DNA of 64,000 bases from SIG603 sp964370635 (GCA_964370635.1 CAYJJU010000004.1:1-64000), one strand, 5' to 3'; shown: positions 15,727-24,569, counted from the stretch's first letter. Made by a program: numbers and translations. Notes: a model not told the origin generated them from the letters alone.

Positions 15727-17425
15727 AATAACTATTTATTATGTCTATGTATTCATCTGGCAGTACAAGCTCTGGCTTGTCTTTTATTAAATACGCTAAA
15801 GGGGAAGTGGTGCTTATCACGTCTTCAAGCATATTAGGGACTTCCTTCATTAATGAAATGCAGTAGTTTGCGCTGCTTTCATCGCATGCTTGCAAAAATA
15901 AATCGGTAGACACTTTCATTTGGTCGATAAATTCGGTGTATGCCGATATGTCATACCTTGAAAGCTCAATTTGTTTTAATCTATAATTTATAGTGTCTTC
16001 AATATTTCCGCTTGAATAGGCTTCTATGGCTTTAATCCTGTGTGTTTGGGCGATACTGTCATTATAACTTAATATAGAATTTGAAATTTCCACACCTTCA
16101 CTTAAATCCTCGGTGTCTTTAAGCTCGCTTAAATGTATGCGCGTGTTGTTTGGGTAAAGACTTAAAGAAATTTCATCAAAACTTAGGTATTCGCTTATAA
16201 AAATTGTGGCAAAATAGAAATTTACCGCTATTAATAATATAGAGGAGAGTTTAAATACAAGCGGCTTTATTTTAATATCTTTAAATGCTTTGTACTCCAG
16301 ACAAAGAAGCAAGACCATGAAAACTGAAAGATACTGCAAATGGAAATCAAGCATGCAAGAAATACTTATGAAAACGAGTATCATCTTATTAAGGGGGGTT
16401 AAAGTCTTAGATATAAAGGCCTTTACAAGTAGGACGATTAGCGAAATTCCCGATAAAAATCCCCCGTCTAAAAACATTTGCAAAAAGTCGTTGTGAACGT
16501 AAGAAACAGAGTATACGCCATGCTGAAATGCGCCTTGCGTGTAGAGGTAACCCTGATATCCAAGGCCGAAAGGATTTGTGATTATAGGTATTACGGAGTC
16601 TATCATGTATAAAATTCGGCCAATAAACGTGCTCTCAAAAAGCGATATGGATAGCAGCGTGTTTAATATGCTGTTGTCACCTATAATAAAGATGTAAATC
16701 ACTGTGCTTAAAGCGCCGACAAGCGTCCCGCCTATCAAAATGAAAATTCCAAGTTTTCTGAAATTTTTGATGAAAATTAGAGAAATTACAAATAGAGCGT
16801 AAAGTATTAATAAGGTTCTACTTCCGCTTGCAAAAATTCCAAAACTTAAAATTACAAGTCTTGCGGTGCTAAGGCCTACGAGTTTTTTATCGGCTAAATT
16901 TTCCTGTAAAGAAAAAACAGTGACGATTATTCCGATTAATAGGAAAAGGGAAAAAGTATTTGGATACTGAAAAAGTCCGCTGATTTGCCCGTTTACGGCA
17001 AAATAATCATAAAGCGGTGAATAGAGATTAAACGCATACGATAAAATTATCAGTACAATTCCAATGTCGGGGATGAGTTTAAGTAAACCTTGTCGCTCCT
17101 CAGATTTAAGCCCGGAAAAAATAATGCTAAGCGGTATGAGTGGCAAAAATTTTATGAATCCGAAAACTGCCATAAACGAGTCGACGGCAAAGGGGATAGA
17201 TAAAAGAAAGCCCGAACAAAATAGCATAATCCAAAAATGTTCCTTGCAAAAAGTGAATTTGTGGAGCTTAGATTTCTGAGTTATGAGCAAATAAGCCGTC
17301 GAGGCTATAAATAAAATTGTCGATACAAATTCAAAAAAACCGCCAAAGGCAAGGCAGGTTGAAATGAATAAAATTTTGATAAAAAGCAAGTTTTTAGTGT
17401 TTAATGATGAAGAAAAAATGTGCAT
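15725..17425 (-). CDS. O-antigen ligase/polymerase (Wzy-C) family membrane protein
   Basis: This protein of about 566 residues has roughly 10-12 transmembrane helices in its first 400 residues and a soluble tail of about 160 residues. The Wzy-C/O-antigen ligase signature is in the large loop: LGYQGYLYTQGAF followed by SVSYVHNDFLQMFLDGG, with a conserved His. Such proteins join or polymerise lipid-linked glycans at the outer face of the membrane. In a Gram-positive the product may be a capsule or wall polysaccharide. The start is uncertain: ATG at 17425 follows a GTG and a GGGG run without a clear ribosome site. No other glycan gene lies beside it. Confidence 0.82.
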   Translation of the reverse strand: MHIFSSSLNTKNLLFIKILFISTCLAFGGFFEFVSTILFIASTAYLLITQKSKLHKFTFCKEHFWIMLFCSGFLLSIPFAVDSFMAVFGFIKFLPLIPLSIIFSGLKSEERQGLLKLIPDIGIVLIILSYAFNLYSPLYDYFAVNGQISGLFQYPNTFSLFLLIGIIVTVFSLQENLADKKLVGLSTARLVILSFGIFASGSRTLLILYALFVISLIFIKNFRKLGIFILIGGTLVGALSTVIYIFIIGDNSILNTLLSISLFESTFIGRILYMIDSVIPIITNPFGLGYQGYLYTQGAFQHGVYSVSYVHNDFLQMFLDGGFLSGISLIVLLVKAFISKTLTPLNKMILVFISISCMLDFHLQYLSVFMVLLLCLEYKAFKDIKIKPLVFKLSSILLIAVNFYFATIFISEYLSFDEISLSLYPNNTRIHLSELKDTEDLSEGVEISNSILSYNDSIAQTHRIKAIEAYSSGNIEDTINYRLKQIELSRYDISAYTEFIDQMKVSTDLFLQACDESSANYCISLMKEVPNMLEDVISTTSPLAYLIKDKPELVLPDEYIDIINSY

Positions 17426-17576
17426 CACCCCATATTTTTTAATTATAATAATAGTTTACTATTAAGCTTTAAAAATGTCAATAAAAGCTCGTATAAAATA
17501 AGCGTAAAAATATTGAATTTAAGTTATTTTTGTGGTAAAATTTAATTAACTATGAAATTGAATTGAGGTTAAGATT

Positions 17577-19163
17577 TTGTCAAATTTAAAAGAACAAATT
17601 AACAGGCGAAGGACTTTCGCCATTATTTCTCACCCGGATGCCGGTAAAACAACACTTACGGAGAAATTTTTGCTATACGGCGGTGCCATATCTATGGCAG
17701 GTGCGGTTAAGGGCAAAAAGCACGCAAAACATGCGGTTTCTGACTGGATGGAAATAGAAAAACAAAGGGGTATCTCGGTTACCTCTTCTGTCATGCAGTT
17801 TGAGTATGACAATTTTTGCATAAATATTTTGGACACACCCGGGCATGAAGATTTTTCTGAAGACACATATAGAACTCTCATGGCGGCAGACTCTGCGGTT
17901 ATGGTAATTGATGCCTCAAAGGGTGTTGAGGCACAGACGAGAAAGCTATTTAAGGTATGTCTTTTAAGAGATATTCCTATTTTCACATTTATAAATAAAA
18001 TGGACAGGGACTCTCAAAGTCCGTACGACCTTTTAGACGAAATAGAAAAAGAGCTTGGCATAGGAACCTATCCAATGAACTGGCCTATAGGCTCAGGTTT
18101 TGAGTTTAAGGGAGTGTATGACAGGGACGAGTCTGAGATTATCACATTTGAAGCCAACAACGGACAAAGAGAAGTTGAGGCGACCAAGGTTAATTTAGAC
18201 GACGAAAGCCTAGTTACGACACTTGGCGAAAATTTATATAATACGCTAAAAGACGACGTAGAGCTTTTGGACGGTGCAGGCTATGAAATGGACATGGAAA
18301 AAGTGCGCCACGGCAAACTTTCCCCCGTATTTTTTGGCTCTGCCCTTACAAATTTTGGTGTCGAGCCTTTCCTTAAAAACTTTTTAAAAATGACCACAGC
18401 ACCGCTTGAGAGAAACACGGCAGACGGCATTGTAGACCCATTTGAGGACAATTTTTCGGCCTTTGTTTTTAAAATTCAAGCAAATATGAACAAGGCGCAC
18501 AGGGACAGAATTGCCTTTATGCGAATTTGTAGCGGTAAGTTTGAAAAGGGAATGGAAGTAAGCCATGTGCAACAAGGCAGAAAAATAAAACTCGCCCAAC
18601 CACAACAAATGATGGCACAAAGCCGTGAAATTATCGACGAGGCCTATGCAGGCGACATAATAGGCGTATTCGACCCGGGCATTTTCTCGATAGGCGACAC
18701 GGTTTGCGCACCGTCAAAAAAAGTCAGGTTTGAGGGAATACCTACCTTTGCACCGGAGTTTTTCTGTAGAGTTCAGCAAAAAGACACGATGAAGAGAAAG
18801 CAGTTTGTAAAGGGAATAGAGCAAATTGCACAAGAGGGAGCTATTCAAATATTCAGAGAAATTTCCTCAGGACTTGAAGAAATCATAGTCGGTGTTGTGG
18901 GAACACTACAGTTTGACGTTTTTAAATATAGAATGGAAAACGAGTATAACGTCGAGATAAGGTCTGAGAATTTATCCTACACCTTCATACGCTGGATAGA
19001 AAACGAAGACGTAGATTTAAAGAAATTAAGCCTTACATCAGACACAAAAAAAGTACAGGACATGAAAGACAGATACCTACTGCTATTTGCAAATCAGTGG
19101 AGCATAAACTGGGCACTAGAGCACAACGAAGGTTTAGAGCTTTCTGAATTTAGTAGGAACTAG
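17577..19163 (+). CDS. prfC: Peptide chain release factor 3
   Basis: This 528-residue translational GTPase removes release factors 1 and 2 from the ribosome after termination. GTPase motifs are in order: HPDAGKTTLTEKF (G1), the RGISVTSS stretch (G2), DTPGHEDFSEDTYRTL (G3) and NKMDRDS (G4). Domain 2 and the RF3-specific C-terminal domain follow, and the length is normal for the family. The start codon is TTG at 17577 with GAGGTT about 9 nt upstream. It is transcribed alone. The dispersed repeat starting at 19166 lies directly after its stop. Confidence 0.97.
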   Translation: MSNLKEQINRRRTFAIISHPDAGKTTLTEKFLLYGGAISMAGAVKGKKHAKHAVSDWMEIEKQRGISVTSSVMQFEYDNFCINILDTPGHEDFSEDTYRTLMAADSAVMVIDASKGVEAQTRKLFKVCLLRDIPIFTFINKMDRDSQSPYDLLDEIEKELGIGTYPMNWPIGSGFEFKGVYDRDESEIITFEANNGQREVEATKVNLDDESLVTTLGENLYNTLKDDVELLDGAGYEMDMEKVRHGKLSPVFFGSALTNFGVEPFLKNFLKMTTAPLERNTADGIVDPFEDNFSAFVFKIQANMNKAHRDRIAFMRICSGKFEKGMEVSHVQQGRKIKLAQPQQMMAQSREIIDEAYAGDIIGVFDPGIFSIGDTVCAPSKKVRFEGIPTFAPEFFCRVQQKDTMKRKQFVKGIEQIAQEGAIQIFREISSGLEEIIVGVVGTLQFDVFKYRMENEYNVEIRSENLSYTFIRWIENEDVDLKKLSLTSDTKKVQDMKDRYLLLFANQWSINWALEHNEGLELSEFSRN

Positions 19164-19165
19164 GC

Positions 19166-19303
19166 AGTGAACGCATTGCGTTCAAGTGAAGAGTGAAAAG
19201 TGAAAAGTGAAGAGTTGTGGTGAAAATCCTGCGGATTTTTTATTATATTTATTTTTCATAAAACAGCAAATTACGGTGTAGGGCAAGGGCTCTGCTCTTG
19301 CCG
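19166..19303 (+). repeat. Dispersed intergenic repeat, copy 2
   Basis: It starts with TGAACGC-ATT-GCGTTCA (7-bp arms), then a GTGAAGAGTGAAAAGT-type tract, GTGGTGAAAATCCTGCGGATTTT, an A/T spacer and GTAGGGCAAGGGCTCTGCTCTTGCCG. The order of modules is the same as at 1-104. The small hairpin AAAATCC-TGC-GGATTTT followed by T-rich sequence could end prfC transcription. Confidence 0.6.
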
Positions 19304-19343
19304 ATTATTGTAGTTTAAATAATAAAATTAGGAGATTTAATAA

Positions 19344-19565
19344 ATGAAAAAATTAATATTTGGTTCTGTTATGTTTTTGACAGGTATTGTCAGTACGGCA
19401 ATTTTATTAGCAGGTGCAATGTCAAATGAATGGACAGTAAACGGGCAGTTTTCAGCCTTTTGGAATTTAGCCGAGTATGGACTAATGCCAGCGCTATACA
19501 TTTTTATTGGAATAGCAGTTATAGGAATTTTACTCTCAATATGGGGAATGTTTGAGAGGAAATAG
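19344..19565 (+). CDS. Small membrane protein with two transmembrane helices
   Basis: This 73-residue protein has two hydrophobic helices (about residues 3-26 and 43-67) joined by a short loop, with a basic start and end. AGGAGA lies 9 nt before the ATG. It stands alone between repeat DNA and the HAD gene. I do not recognise the family; similar small proteins are common in clostridia without a known role. Confidence 0.65.
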   Translation: MKKLIFGSVMFLTGIVSTAILLAGAMSNEWTVNGQFSAFWNLAEYGLMPALYIFIGIAVIGILLSIWGMFERK

Positions 19566-19661
19566 AGTATAATTATCATAATTTATATAGTGATTGAAGT
19601 GTTTAACATTTGTGGAGTTAGCTTTTTAGCCATGCAATTAATATAACTAGAGGTGTAAAAA

Positions 19662-20267
19662 ATGATAAAAGCAATTTTATTTGATTTTGACGGTGTGTTA
19701 ACTATTGATAAGACTGGTTCAACCTCAATAACTAACTATATATCAAGAAAATACGACATACCTTTAGATATTGTGAAACAAAGCTATTATAAGCACAATC
19801 GAGCTTTGCTGAGTGGAGATATTGTTCATGAAGACATGTGGGATAAATTTTGTAGTGATGTAAACCAAGAAATATCATATGATATTCTCATAGAGTCTTT
19901 TATGGCAACAAAACTTGATGAAGAAATGATAGGTATATTAAAAGATTTAAAACATCAATATTTAATTGGGTTGATAACAGACAACAAATTAGATAGGATA
20001 GATAATATCTTTAATAATAGAGATTTGTATAAATACTTTGATTGCATTGCAATTTCTGCAGAATTAAAAATGAATAAGCGGTCAAGTGAAATTTTTCATT
20101 ATGTTAGCAAGCAGCTAAAGGTGAATGCCAATGAATGTGTCTTTATTGACAATACAGAGGAAAATTTAACAACTCCAAATTCAATGGGAATGAAAACTAT
20201 TTTTTTCGATGACGAAAAAAGAAATGTAAAAGAATTTAATAACATACTGAATAGCATACTATTATGA
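19662..20267 (+). CDS. HAD-superfamily hydrolase
   Basis: This 201-residue protein shows the haloacid dehalogenase motifs: nucleophile DFDGVLT (residues 8-14), motif II in LIGLITDNK (near 104-112), the Lys of motif III in ELKMNKRSSEIF, and the acidic motif IV in CVFIDNTEEN (near 158-167). Members are usually phosphatases of small molecules such as phosphoglycolate or sugar phosphates. The substrate is unknown. AGAGGTG precedes the ATG. Its base composition is slightly richer in A+T than the flanking genes. Confidence 0.85.
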   Translation: MIKAILFDFDGVLTIDKTGSTSITNYISRKYDIPLDIVKQSYYKHNRALLSGDIVHEDMWDKFCSDVNQEISYDILIESFMATKLDEEMIGILKDLKHQYLIGLITDNKLDRIDNIFNNRDLYKYFDCIAISAELKMNKRSSEIFHYVSKQLKVNANECVFIDNTEENLTTPNSMGMKTIFFDDEKRNVKEFNNILNSILL

Positions 20268-20315
20268 GCACACGCCTCATAACAAAACAAAAAATTATTA
20301 AAATGGAGTTATCAA

Positions 20316-20345
20316 ATGAGCAAAACACAAGAAACAAACAAATAA
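20316..20345 (+). other. Nine-codon open frame after the HAD gene
   Basis: ATG-AGC-AAA and six more codons encode MSKTQETNK and then TAA, with TGGAG about 8 nt upstream. It may be a remnant of a longer gene or chance. I cannot assign it a role. The 146-bp space otherwise holds the promoter of the next gene. Confidence 0.2.
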
Positions 20346-20369
20346 TTTTAAATTAAAGATGTATTTTCC

Positions 20370-20431
20370 TTGACAAAAAGGCAATAACAAGACTATAATA
20401 TACTCGTAAGTTAGTGAATTACGAGTATATT
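20370..20431 (+). promoter_or_regulatory. Promoter and 13-bp inverted repeat before the DUF234 ATPase
   Basis: TTGACA (20370-20375), 18 nt, TATAAT (20394-20399). Partly overlapping the -10 box is a perfect inverted repeat with 13-bp arms, AATATACTCGTAA (20397-20409) and TTACGAGTATATT (20419-20431), separated by 9 nt. It covers the transcription start and could be an operator, or in RNA a 5' hairpin. Confidence 0.7.
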
Positions 20432-20452
20432 AATTGTTTTAAGGAGGAGCTT

Positions 20453-21844
20453 ATGTTTTTTGGAAGAGAGAATGAAATATCGACTCTTAATAAACGCTAT
20501 AACAGCGATGAATTTGAATGTGTTGTTATCTATGGCAGACGACGAGTTGGCAAAACCACGATAATAAATGAATTTTGCAAAGATAAAGATGTAATTTACT
20601 TTTCGGCGCTTGAAACTACTTCGGACGAAAATTTAAAAACCTTTTCAAAATCTATCCATTCTTACCTATACCCTAATTCAGGAACAACTGCTACCTTTGA
20701 AAGTTATGAGCACGCATTTGATGTTATCACAAATACATCTAAAGGAAAAAGGCTTGTGCTTGTTATTGATGAGTACCCGTATCTTGCAAAATCTGAAGCG
20801 TCGATATCTTCAAGAATACAGCATTTAATAGACCACAAGTGGCAAGAGAGTAAATTGTTTCTCATTTTATGTGGTTCGTCAATGAGTTTTATGGAAAATC
20901 AAGTGCTGGGTTATCAAAGCCCACTCTTTGGCAGAAGAACAGCGCAGCTTAAAATATCTGCAATGACATATAAAGAAATGACGGCTTTTAATAAAGATTT
21001 ATCTTGTAAAAAGCAAGCCTTAATCTATGGTATAACAGGTGGTATCCCCCACTATATCAACAAATTAAATGTTAAAAAAAGTGTTGATACAGCTTTAATT
21101 GATAATTTGTTTGATAACTCAAGCTACCTCTTTGAAGAGCCTGAAAATTTATTAAAGCAAGAACTTCGAGAGCCTGCTGTTTATAATTCTATCATAAAAG
21201 CAGTTGCCGAAGGAGCTTCAAGGCTAAATGAAATATCTACAAAAAGTGGGTTAGAAAATAGCAAGTGTACAAAATATATTACAACCTTAACTAGCCTTGG
21301 AATTATAAAAAAAGAAACACCAACAGGAGAAAAATCTGGCAGAAAAACCATATATAAAATCTCAGATAACTTTTTTAGATTCTGGTATAGATTTGTGCCA
21401 ATGAATATTTCTGCTATTAATTCAGGAAGAATTTCAAGTATATATGATGTGACAGTTAAACCATTTTTATCGGATTATATGGGACTTATTTTTGAAAAAA
21501 TGTGTAAAGACTATTTGTTAAAATATGCTGAGAATTTGCCTATCATACTATCTGATATTGGGCAGTGGTGGGGCACTGATAATAAAGAAAAAAAAGAAGT
21601 AGAAATAGATATTGTAGGCACTCCTGCAAGTGGAAACGAATATATTATAGGCTCGTGCAAATATAAAAATGAAAAAATAGGTGTAAACGAGCTGGAACTT
21701 TTAAAAAAATATGCGAATGTGTTCGGAAAAGGAAGCAAGTATCACTACTATATTTTTTCTAAAGCTGGGTTCAAGACGGAGCTTATAGAGCTTGCAAAAA
21801 AAGAAGAAGTAAAGTTATTAACACTTGAAGATATATATAAATAA
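20453..21844 (+). CDS. AAA ATPase with C-terminal DUF234 nuclease-like domain
   Basis: This 463-residue protein belongs to the archaeal-type ATPase/DUF234 family, found in many anaerobes. Walker A is VIYGRRRVGKTTIINEF (near residues 23-39) and Walker B is LVLVIDEYPYLA (near 101-112). A winged-helix region follows (about 255-320). The C-terminal DUF234 domain carries a PD-(D/E)xK-like pattern, VEIDIVG followed by GSCKYK. I chose ATG 20453 because AAGGAGGAG lies 6 nt upstream; a longer frame would begin inside the upstream inverted repeat. The function of the family is not settled; a role in DNA handling or in defence is possible. Confidence 0.85.
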   Translation: MFFGRENEISTLNKRYNSDEFECVVIYGRRRVGKTTIINEFCKDKDVIYFSALETTSDENLKTFSKSIHSYLYPNSGTTATFESYEHAFDVITNTSKGKRLVLVIDEYPYLAKSEASISSRIQHLIDHKWQESKLFLILCGSSMSFMENQVLGYQSPLFGRRTAQLKISAMTYKEMTAFNKDLSCKKQALIYGITGGIPHYINKLNVKKSVDTALIDNLFDNSSYLFEEPENLLKQELREPAVYNSIIKAVAEGASRLNEISTKSGLENSKCTKYITTLTSLGIIKKETPTGEKSGRKTIYKISDNFFRFWYRFVPMNISAINSGRISSIYDVTVKPFLSDYMGLIFEKMCKDYLLKYAENLPIILSDIGQWWGTDNKEKKEVEIDIVGTPASGNEYIIGSCKYKNEKIGVNELELLKKYANVFGKGSKYHYYIFSKAGFKTELIELAKKEEVKLLTLEDIYK

Positions 21845-21884
21845 AATAAATCCCATGGAGTAAAAAATTCCATGGGATTTATTT
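21844..21884. terminator. Bidirectional terminator between convergent genes
   Basis: AAATCCCATGGA pairs with TCCATGGGATTT around a 9-nt loop. Weak T-rich ends lie on both strands (ATTT). It overlaps the last codons of the minus-strand ABC ATPase. Confidence 0.75.
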
Positions 21885-22442
21885 GTCTATGTTTATAAGT
21901 TTTCCGCCCATAAGCTCTACTTCGTCGACGTAGTGGGTTATCATTATAAGCGTTCTGCCGTTTAGGTTTTGTTTTATATAGTCTATGCAAATTTGCCTTG
22001 TGTCTTCGTCTAGGCCTTTAAAAGGCTCGTCAAGTAAGACTACTTCACAGTCGTACATTATAGCACGCACAAGGGCTACACGCCTTTTCATGCCTCCGCT
22101 AAAGTTTGATATCAAGGCATTATCGTCTATCCCAACACTTTTTAAATGCTTTTTTATAAGCTTTTTATCATAGTTTTTTAACACCACAGAGATATTATCC
22201 ACTGCCGTAAAATCTTCACAAAGTCGGTCTTCTTGAAACATAACGGATATTTTATCGCTCATTTTAATTTCGCCGCTGTCGGGTTTTAAAAGTCCTAAAA
22301 GAAGATAGAGTAGAGTGGTTTTTCCACTTCCTGAGGCACCCATGATGCAAGTGATTTGACCCTCTTTAAATTCTATATCGAAATTTTCTAAAACCTTTTT
22401 ATCGCCAAAACTCTTTGAAATGTTTTTTAAAATAATGTCCAT
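21879..22442 (-). CDS. ABC transporter ATP-binding protein (SsuB/TauB-like)
   Basis: This ATPase of 187 residues is short for the family but complete. Walker A is MGASGSGKTTLLYLLLG (about residues 34-50), the signature is FSGGMKRRVALVRA, and Walker B is VVLLDEPFKGLDED. The Q-loop VMFQEDRL is present. It lies 3 nt after the permease gene, and the operon order is binding protein, permease, ATPase. It would energise import of a small anionic or aromatic compound, as in nitrate, sulfonate, taurine or thiamine-precursor transporters. The substrate is not determined. Confidence 0.87.
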   Translation of the reverse strand: MDIILKNISKSFGDKKVLENFDIEFKEGQITCIMGASGSGKTTLLYLLLGLLKPDSGEIKMSDKISVMFQEDRLCEDFTAVDNISVVLKNYDKKLIKKHLKSVGIDDNALISNFSGGMKRRVALVRAIMYDCEVVLLDEPFKGLDEDTRQICIDYIKQNLNGRTLIMITHYVDEVELMGGKLINIDK

Positions 22443-22445
22443 AGT

Positions 22446-23204
22446 TTAACTTCTTTCTGTGTTAGGTTTTTTGTATATCGGTTTTAAAGCCAGTGTGAAA
22501 ATTTTTTCAAAAATTACACTTGCTATGACTATGACCACCGTCCAAGCGAATAAATCCGGTGTGTTTAAAAGCACCTTTGCGCTATATAGTTTTTCGCCCA
22601 TAGAGCCCTGTGGTATGCCGATAATCTCGGCCGCTATTCCGGCTTTCCATGCAAGGCCTAGGCCTAGTGTGCAGGCAGATGCAAAATATGGCTTGATATG
22701 TGGCAAGTATATATACTTTACCTTTTTCTTAAAACTTAATTTGAAAACCTGGGCCATTTCAAGCATTTTTTTATCTGTTGCCTTTAATCCACTTAAAATG
22801 TTTGAATAAACTATGGGGAGCACCATTAAAAACGAGATGAAAATTGATAGGGTTGAAGAATTTAGCCAAATTAAACAGAGTATTATAAACGAAGCCACTG
22901 GAACTGCTTTTATTACTGTGATATACGGCTGTAGCAAAAATTCCACGGTCTGGGATTTTGCGCTGAGAGTGGCAAGTGTAATTCCCACTAAGAGCGACAA
23001 AAGAAAGCCTGCGACTATTCGTGTAAAGGAAAAAAAGACCGCACTCCAAAAATGTGGCTCAAAAACTAATTCATAAAGTCTTAAAGCCACAGTGATAGGA
23101 GATGTTAAAAGTATTTCTCTGTTTAAATACATCGCCCCTAATTGCCATAAAACTATGGCAATTATCCAGGCGATGCTTTGTTTTAAAAATTTTTTATTTT
23201 CCAT
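22446..23204 (-). CDS. ABC transporter permease (SsuC/TauC-like)
   Basis: This 252-residue membrane protein has about six transmembrane helices and the cytoplasmic coupling stretch KMLEMAQVFKLSFKKKVKYIYLP, which corresponds to the EAA loop of nitrate/sulfonate/bicarbonate permeases. It overlaps the end of the binding-protein gene by 11 nt, which supports one transcript. The adjacent ATPase gene follows after 3 nt. The substrate is unknown, with sulfonates, aromatic sulfur compounds or a thiamine precursor among known family ligands. Confidence 0.87.
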   Translation of the reverse strand: MENKKFLKQSIAWIIAIVLWQLGAMYLNREILLTSPITVALRLYELVFEPHFWSAVFFSFTRIVAGFLLSLLVGITLATLSAKSQTVEFLLQPYITVIKAVPVASFIILCLIWLNSSTLSIFISFLMVLPIVYSNILSGLKATDKKMLEMAQVFKLSFKKKVKYIYLPHIKPYFASACTLGLGLAWKAGIAAEIIGIPQGSMGEKLYSAKVLLNTPDLFAWTVVIVIASVIFEKIFTLALKPIYKKPNTERS

Positions 23205-24264
23205 AATAGAAGTCGTCAGCAGGCATAGTTCCGCCTATGGCTTGTGGGTTTTGGTCAAATAATACTTGTAGATAACCGTTAAGGGCGTTATACATCTCTT
23301 CGCCTGTAAGGTCTGTTATACTTGCAAGCGGTATAGCTTTTTCGGCAACAGCGGCCGATGTTATGCCAATTTTTTCAACCATAACTGCGGCATCGGCCGG
23401 GTTTTCGTTTACAAAAGCTGCTGATTCTTCGTAATCTGCAAAGAAATTAGCAAGTGCTTCCGGGTTATTTTCGATAAATTCTTTTCTTGCAACATATACG
23501 CCTGTTACAAGTTGGCTTCCGTTTTCAAGCTTGTTCCATTCTTCTGTCATGTCAAGCACTATGTTTAAACCCTCGACTTGAGTTTGAGCAACTGTTGCAA
23601 AAGGTTGTGGAAGAAGTGCTACAACGCCCTCTGAGCTCTCTTGTAGGTGAGCCACGATTTCAGTAGCTTCTGATTTCCACTCAAGTGTAACATCTACATC
23701 AGGGTCTATGCCATTTTCGGTTAAAATGTATCTTAAAGTGTATTCAGGAGTAGTGCCTTTGCCTGTTGCTAAAATTGTTTTGCCTTTTAAATCTTCTACA
23801 GATGTAATGCTGTCGCCTACTTCTGTCATGTATAAAACGCCTAAAGTGTTTATAGCAATTGTTACTATTTCACCATCGGTGTTGTTATAAAGAGTAGAGG
23901 CAAGGTTTGCAGGGACTGCGGCAATGTCAAGTTCGCCTTGAATTAGTTTTGGTGTGATTTCGTCGGCCGTGCCTGCAAGTGTAAAGCTGTATTCGTTGTC
24001 AGCAGTTTGAGCTTCATTTTCTTCTAGTAACTGAACCATACCCATGGTTGTAGGGCCTGTAAGACCTGCTAGATTAACGACAGGTTTTGAGTCAAGCTCT
24101 TCGCTTTCACTCTCGCTTTCACTTTCACTCTCACTTACGCTTTCACTTTCACTTTGGCTTTCATTCTCACTCGAAGGTGTAGAGCTTGAAGGTGCCGAAG
24201 AGCAAGCCGTGAAAAGCATTGCAAATACAAGAGTTAGTGATAAAATTGATAGAATTTTTTTCAT
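23194..24264 (-). CDS. ABC substrate-binding lipoprotein (NMT1/SsuA-like)
   Basis: This 356-residue lipoprotein has a signal peptide with lipobox FTAC (Cys21) and then a Ser/Glu-rich linker (about residues 25-57) made of repeated Ser-Glu pairs. The periplasmic-type binding domain follows, with the features VNLAGLTGPTTMGMVQL and LKGKTILATGKGTTPEY typical of the NMT1/THI5 and SsuA group. The mature protein sits on the outer membrane face and delivers its ligand to the permease encoded next. The linker is built of near-identical hexamers in DNA (24103-24172) and may vary in length between strains. A leader of about 220 nt with hairpins precedes the gene. Confidence 0.87.
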   Translation of the reverse strand: MKKILSILSLTLVFAMLFTACSSAPSSSTPSSENESQSESESVSESESESESESEELDSKPVVNLAGLTGPTTMGMVQLLEENEAQTADNEYSFTLAGTADEITPKLIQGELDIAAVPANLASTLYNNTDGEIVTIAINTLGVLYMTEVGDSITSVEDLKGKTILATGKGTTPEYTLRYILTENGIDPDVDVTLEWKSEATEIVAHLQESSEGVVALLPQPFATVAQTQVEGLNIVLDMTEEWNKLENGSQLVTGVYVARKEFIENNPEALANFFADYEESAAFVNENPADAAVMVEKIGITSAAVAEKAIPLASITDLTGEEMYNALNGYLQVLFDQNPQAIGGTMPADDFYYGK

Positions 24265-24492
24265 AGAAATTTCCTCTTTTCAAAAATGTTTGTTAGACAA
24301 AAAAAGCTATACTAATATAAAAGTACAGCAAAATACAAATTTTATGATTTAAATTTGCAAAGCCGTCTTTGTCGAAAGGTAACCTTAACGTTTTAGAGCG
24401 ATTTTGTCATTTTAAGTCCTTGACTTTAGTAGAACCGACAGCTTGAATTTTTAAAAGCTCGGCTGACTTTAGTCTTGGAATTTATTGTTAAA
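24265..24492 (-). promoter_or_regulatory. Structured 5' leader of the SsuABC-like operon
   Basis: On the minus strand the transcript should begin near 24486 and run about 220 nt to the start codon. Near its 5' end, GCCGA-GCTT pairs with AAGC-TG-TCGG, and this stem is flanked by two copies of ACTAAAGTCA; AAGTC-AAG-GACTT forms a further hairpin. I do not recognise a known riboswitch consensus (TPP, SAM, guanidine, cobalamin). No open frame of note is present. It may be an unassigned cis-regulatory RNA or a copy of a genomic repeat. Confidence 0.35.
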
Positions 24493-24521
24493 ATTATAAC
24501 ATGATTTTATTCAAATTGCAA
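24493..24521 (-). promoter_or_regulatory. Promoter of the SsuABC-like operon
   Basis: On the minus strand TTGCAA (24516-24521), 17 nt, then TATAAT (24493-24498) with an upstream TG (extended -10). Confidence 0.7.
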
Positions 24522-24569
24522 CTAATTCTCATGATAATTGGTAACTTAAAACTATTTTCATTTTTCCTC

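Noticed and set aside
20316..20345. A genuine nine-residue peptide gene
   Set aside because: Too short to support beyond a ribosome-like TGGAG; listed only as an open frame with low confidence.
24100..24175. Short tandem repeat as a possible CRISPR remnant
   Set aside because: It is a coding Ser-Glu repeat within a lipoprotein, without spacers or cas genes.
24265..24492. TPP riboswitch upstream of the NMT1-like transporter
   Set aside because: The CUGAGA and ACCYGAUCYGGAUAAUGCC-type conserved blocks are absent on either strand.
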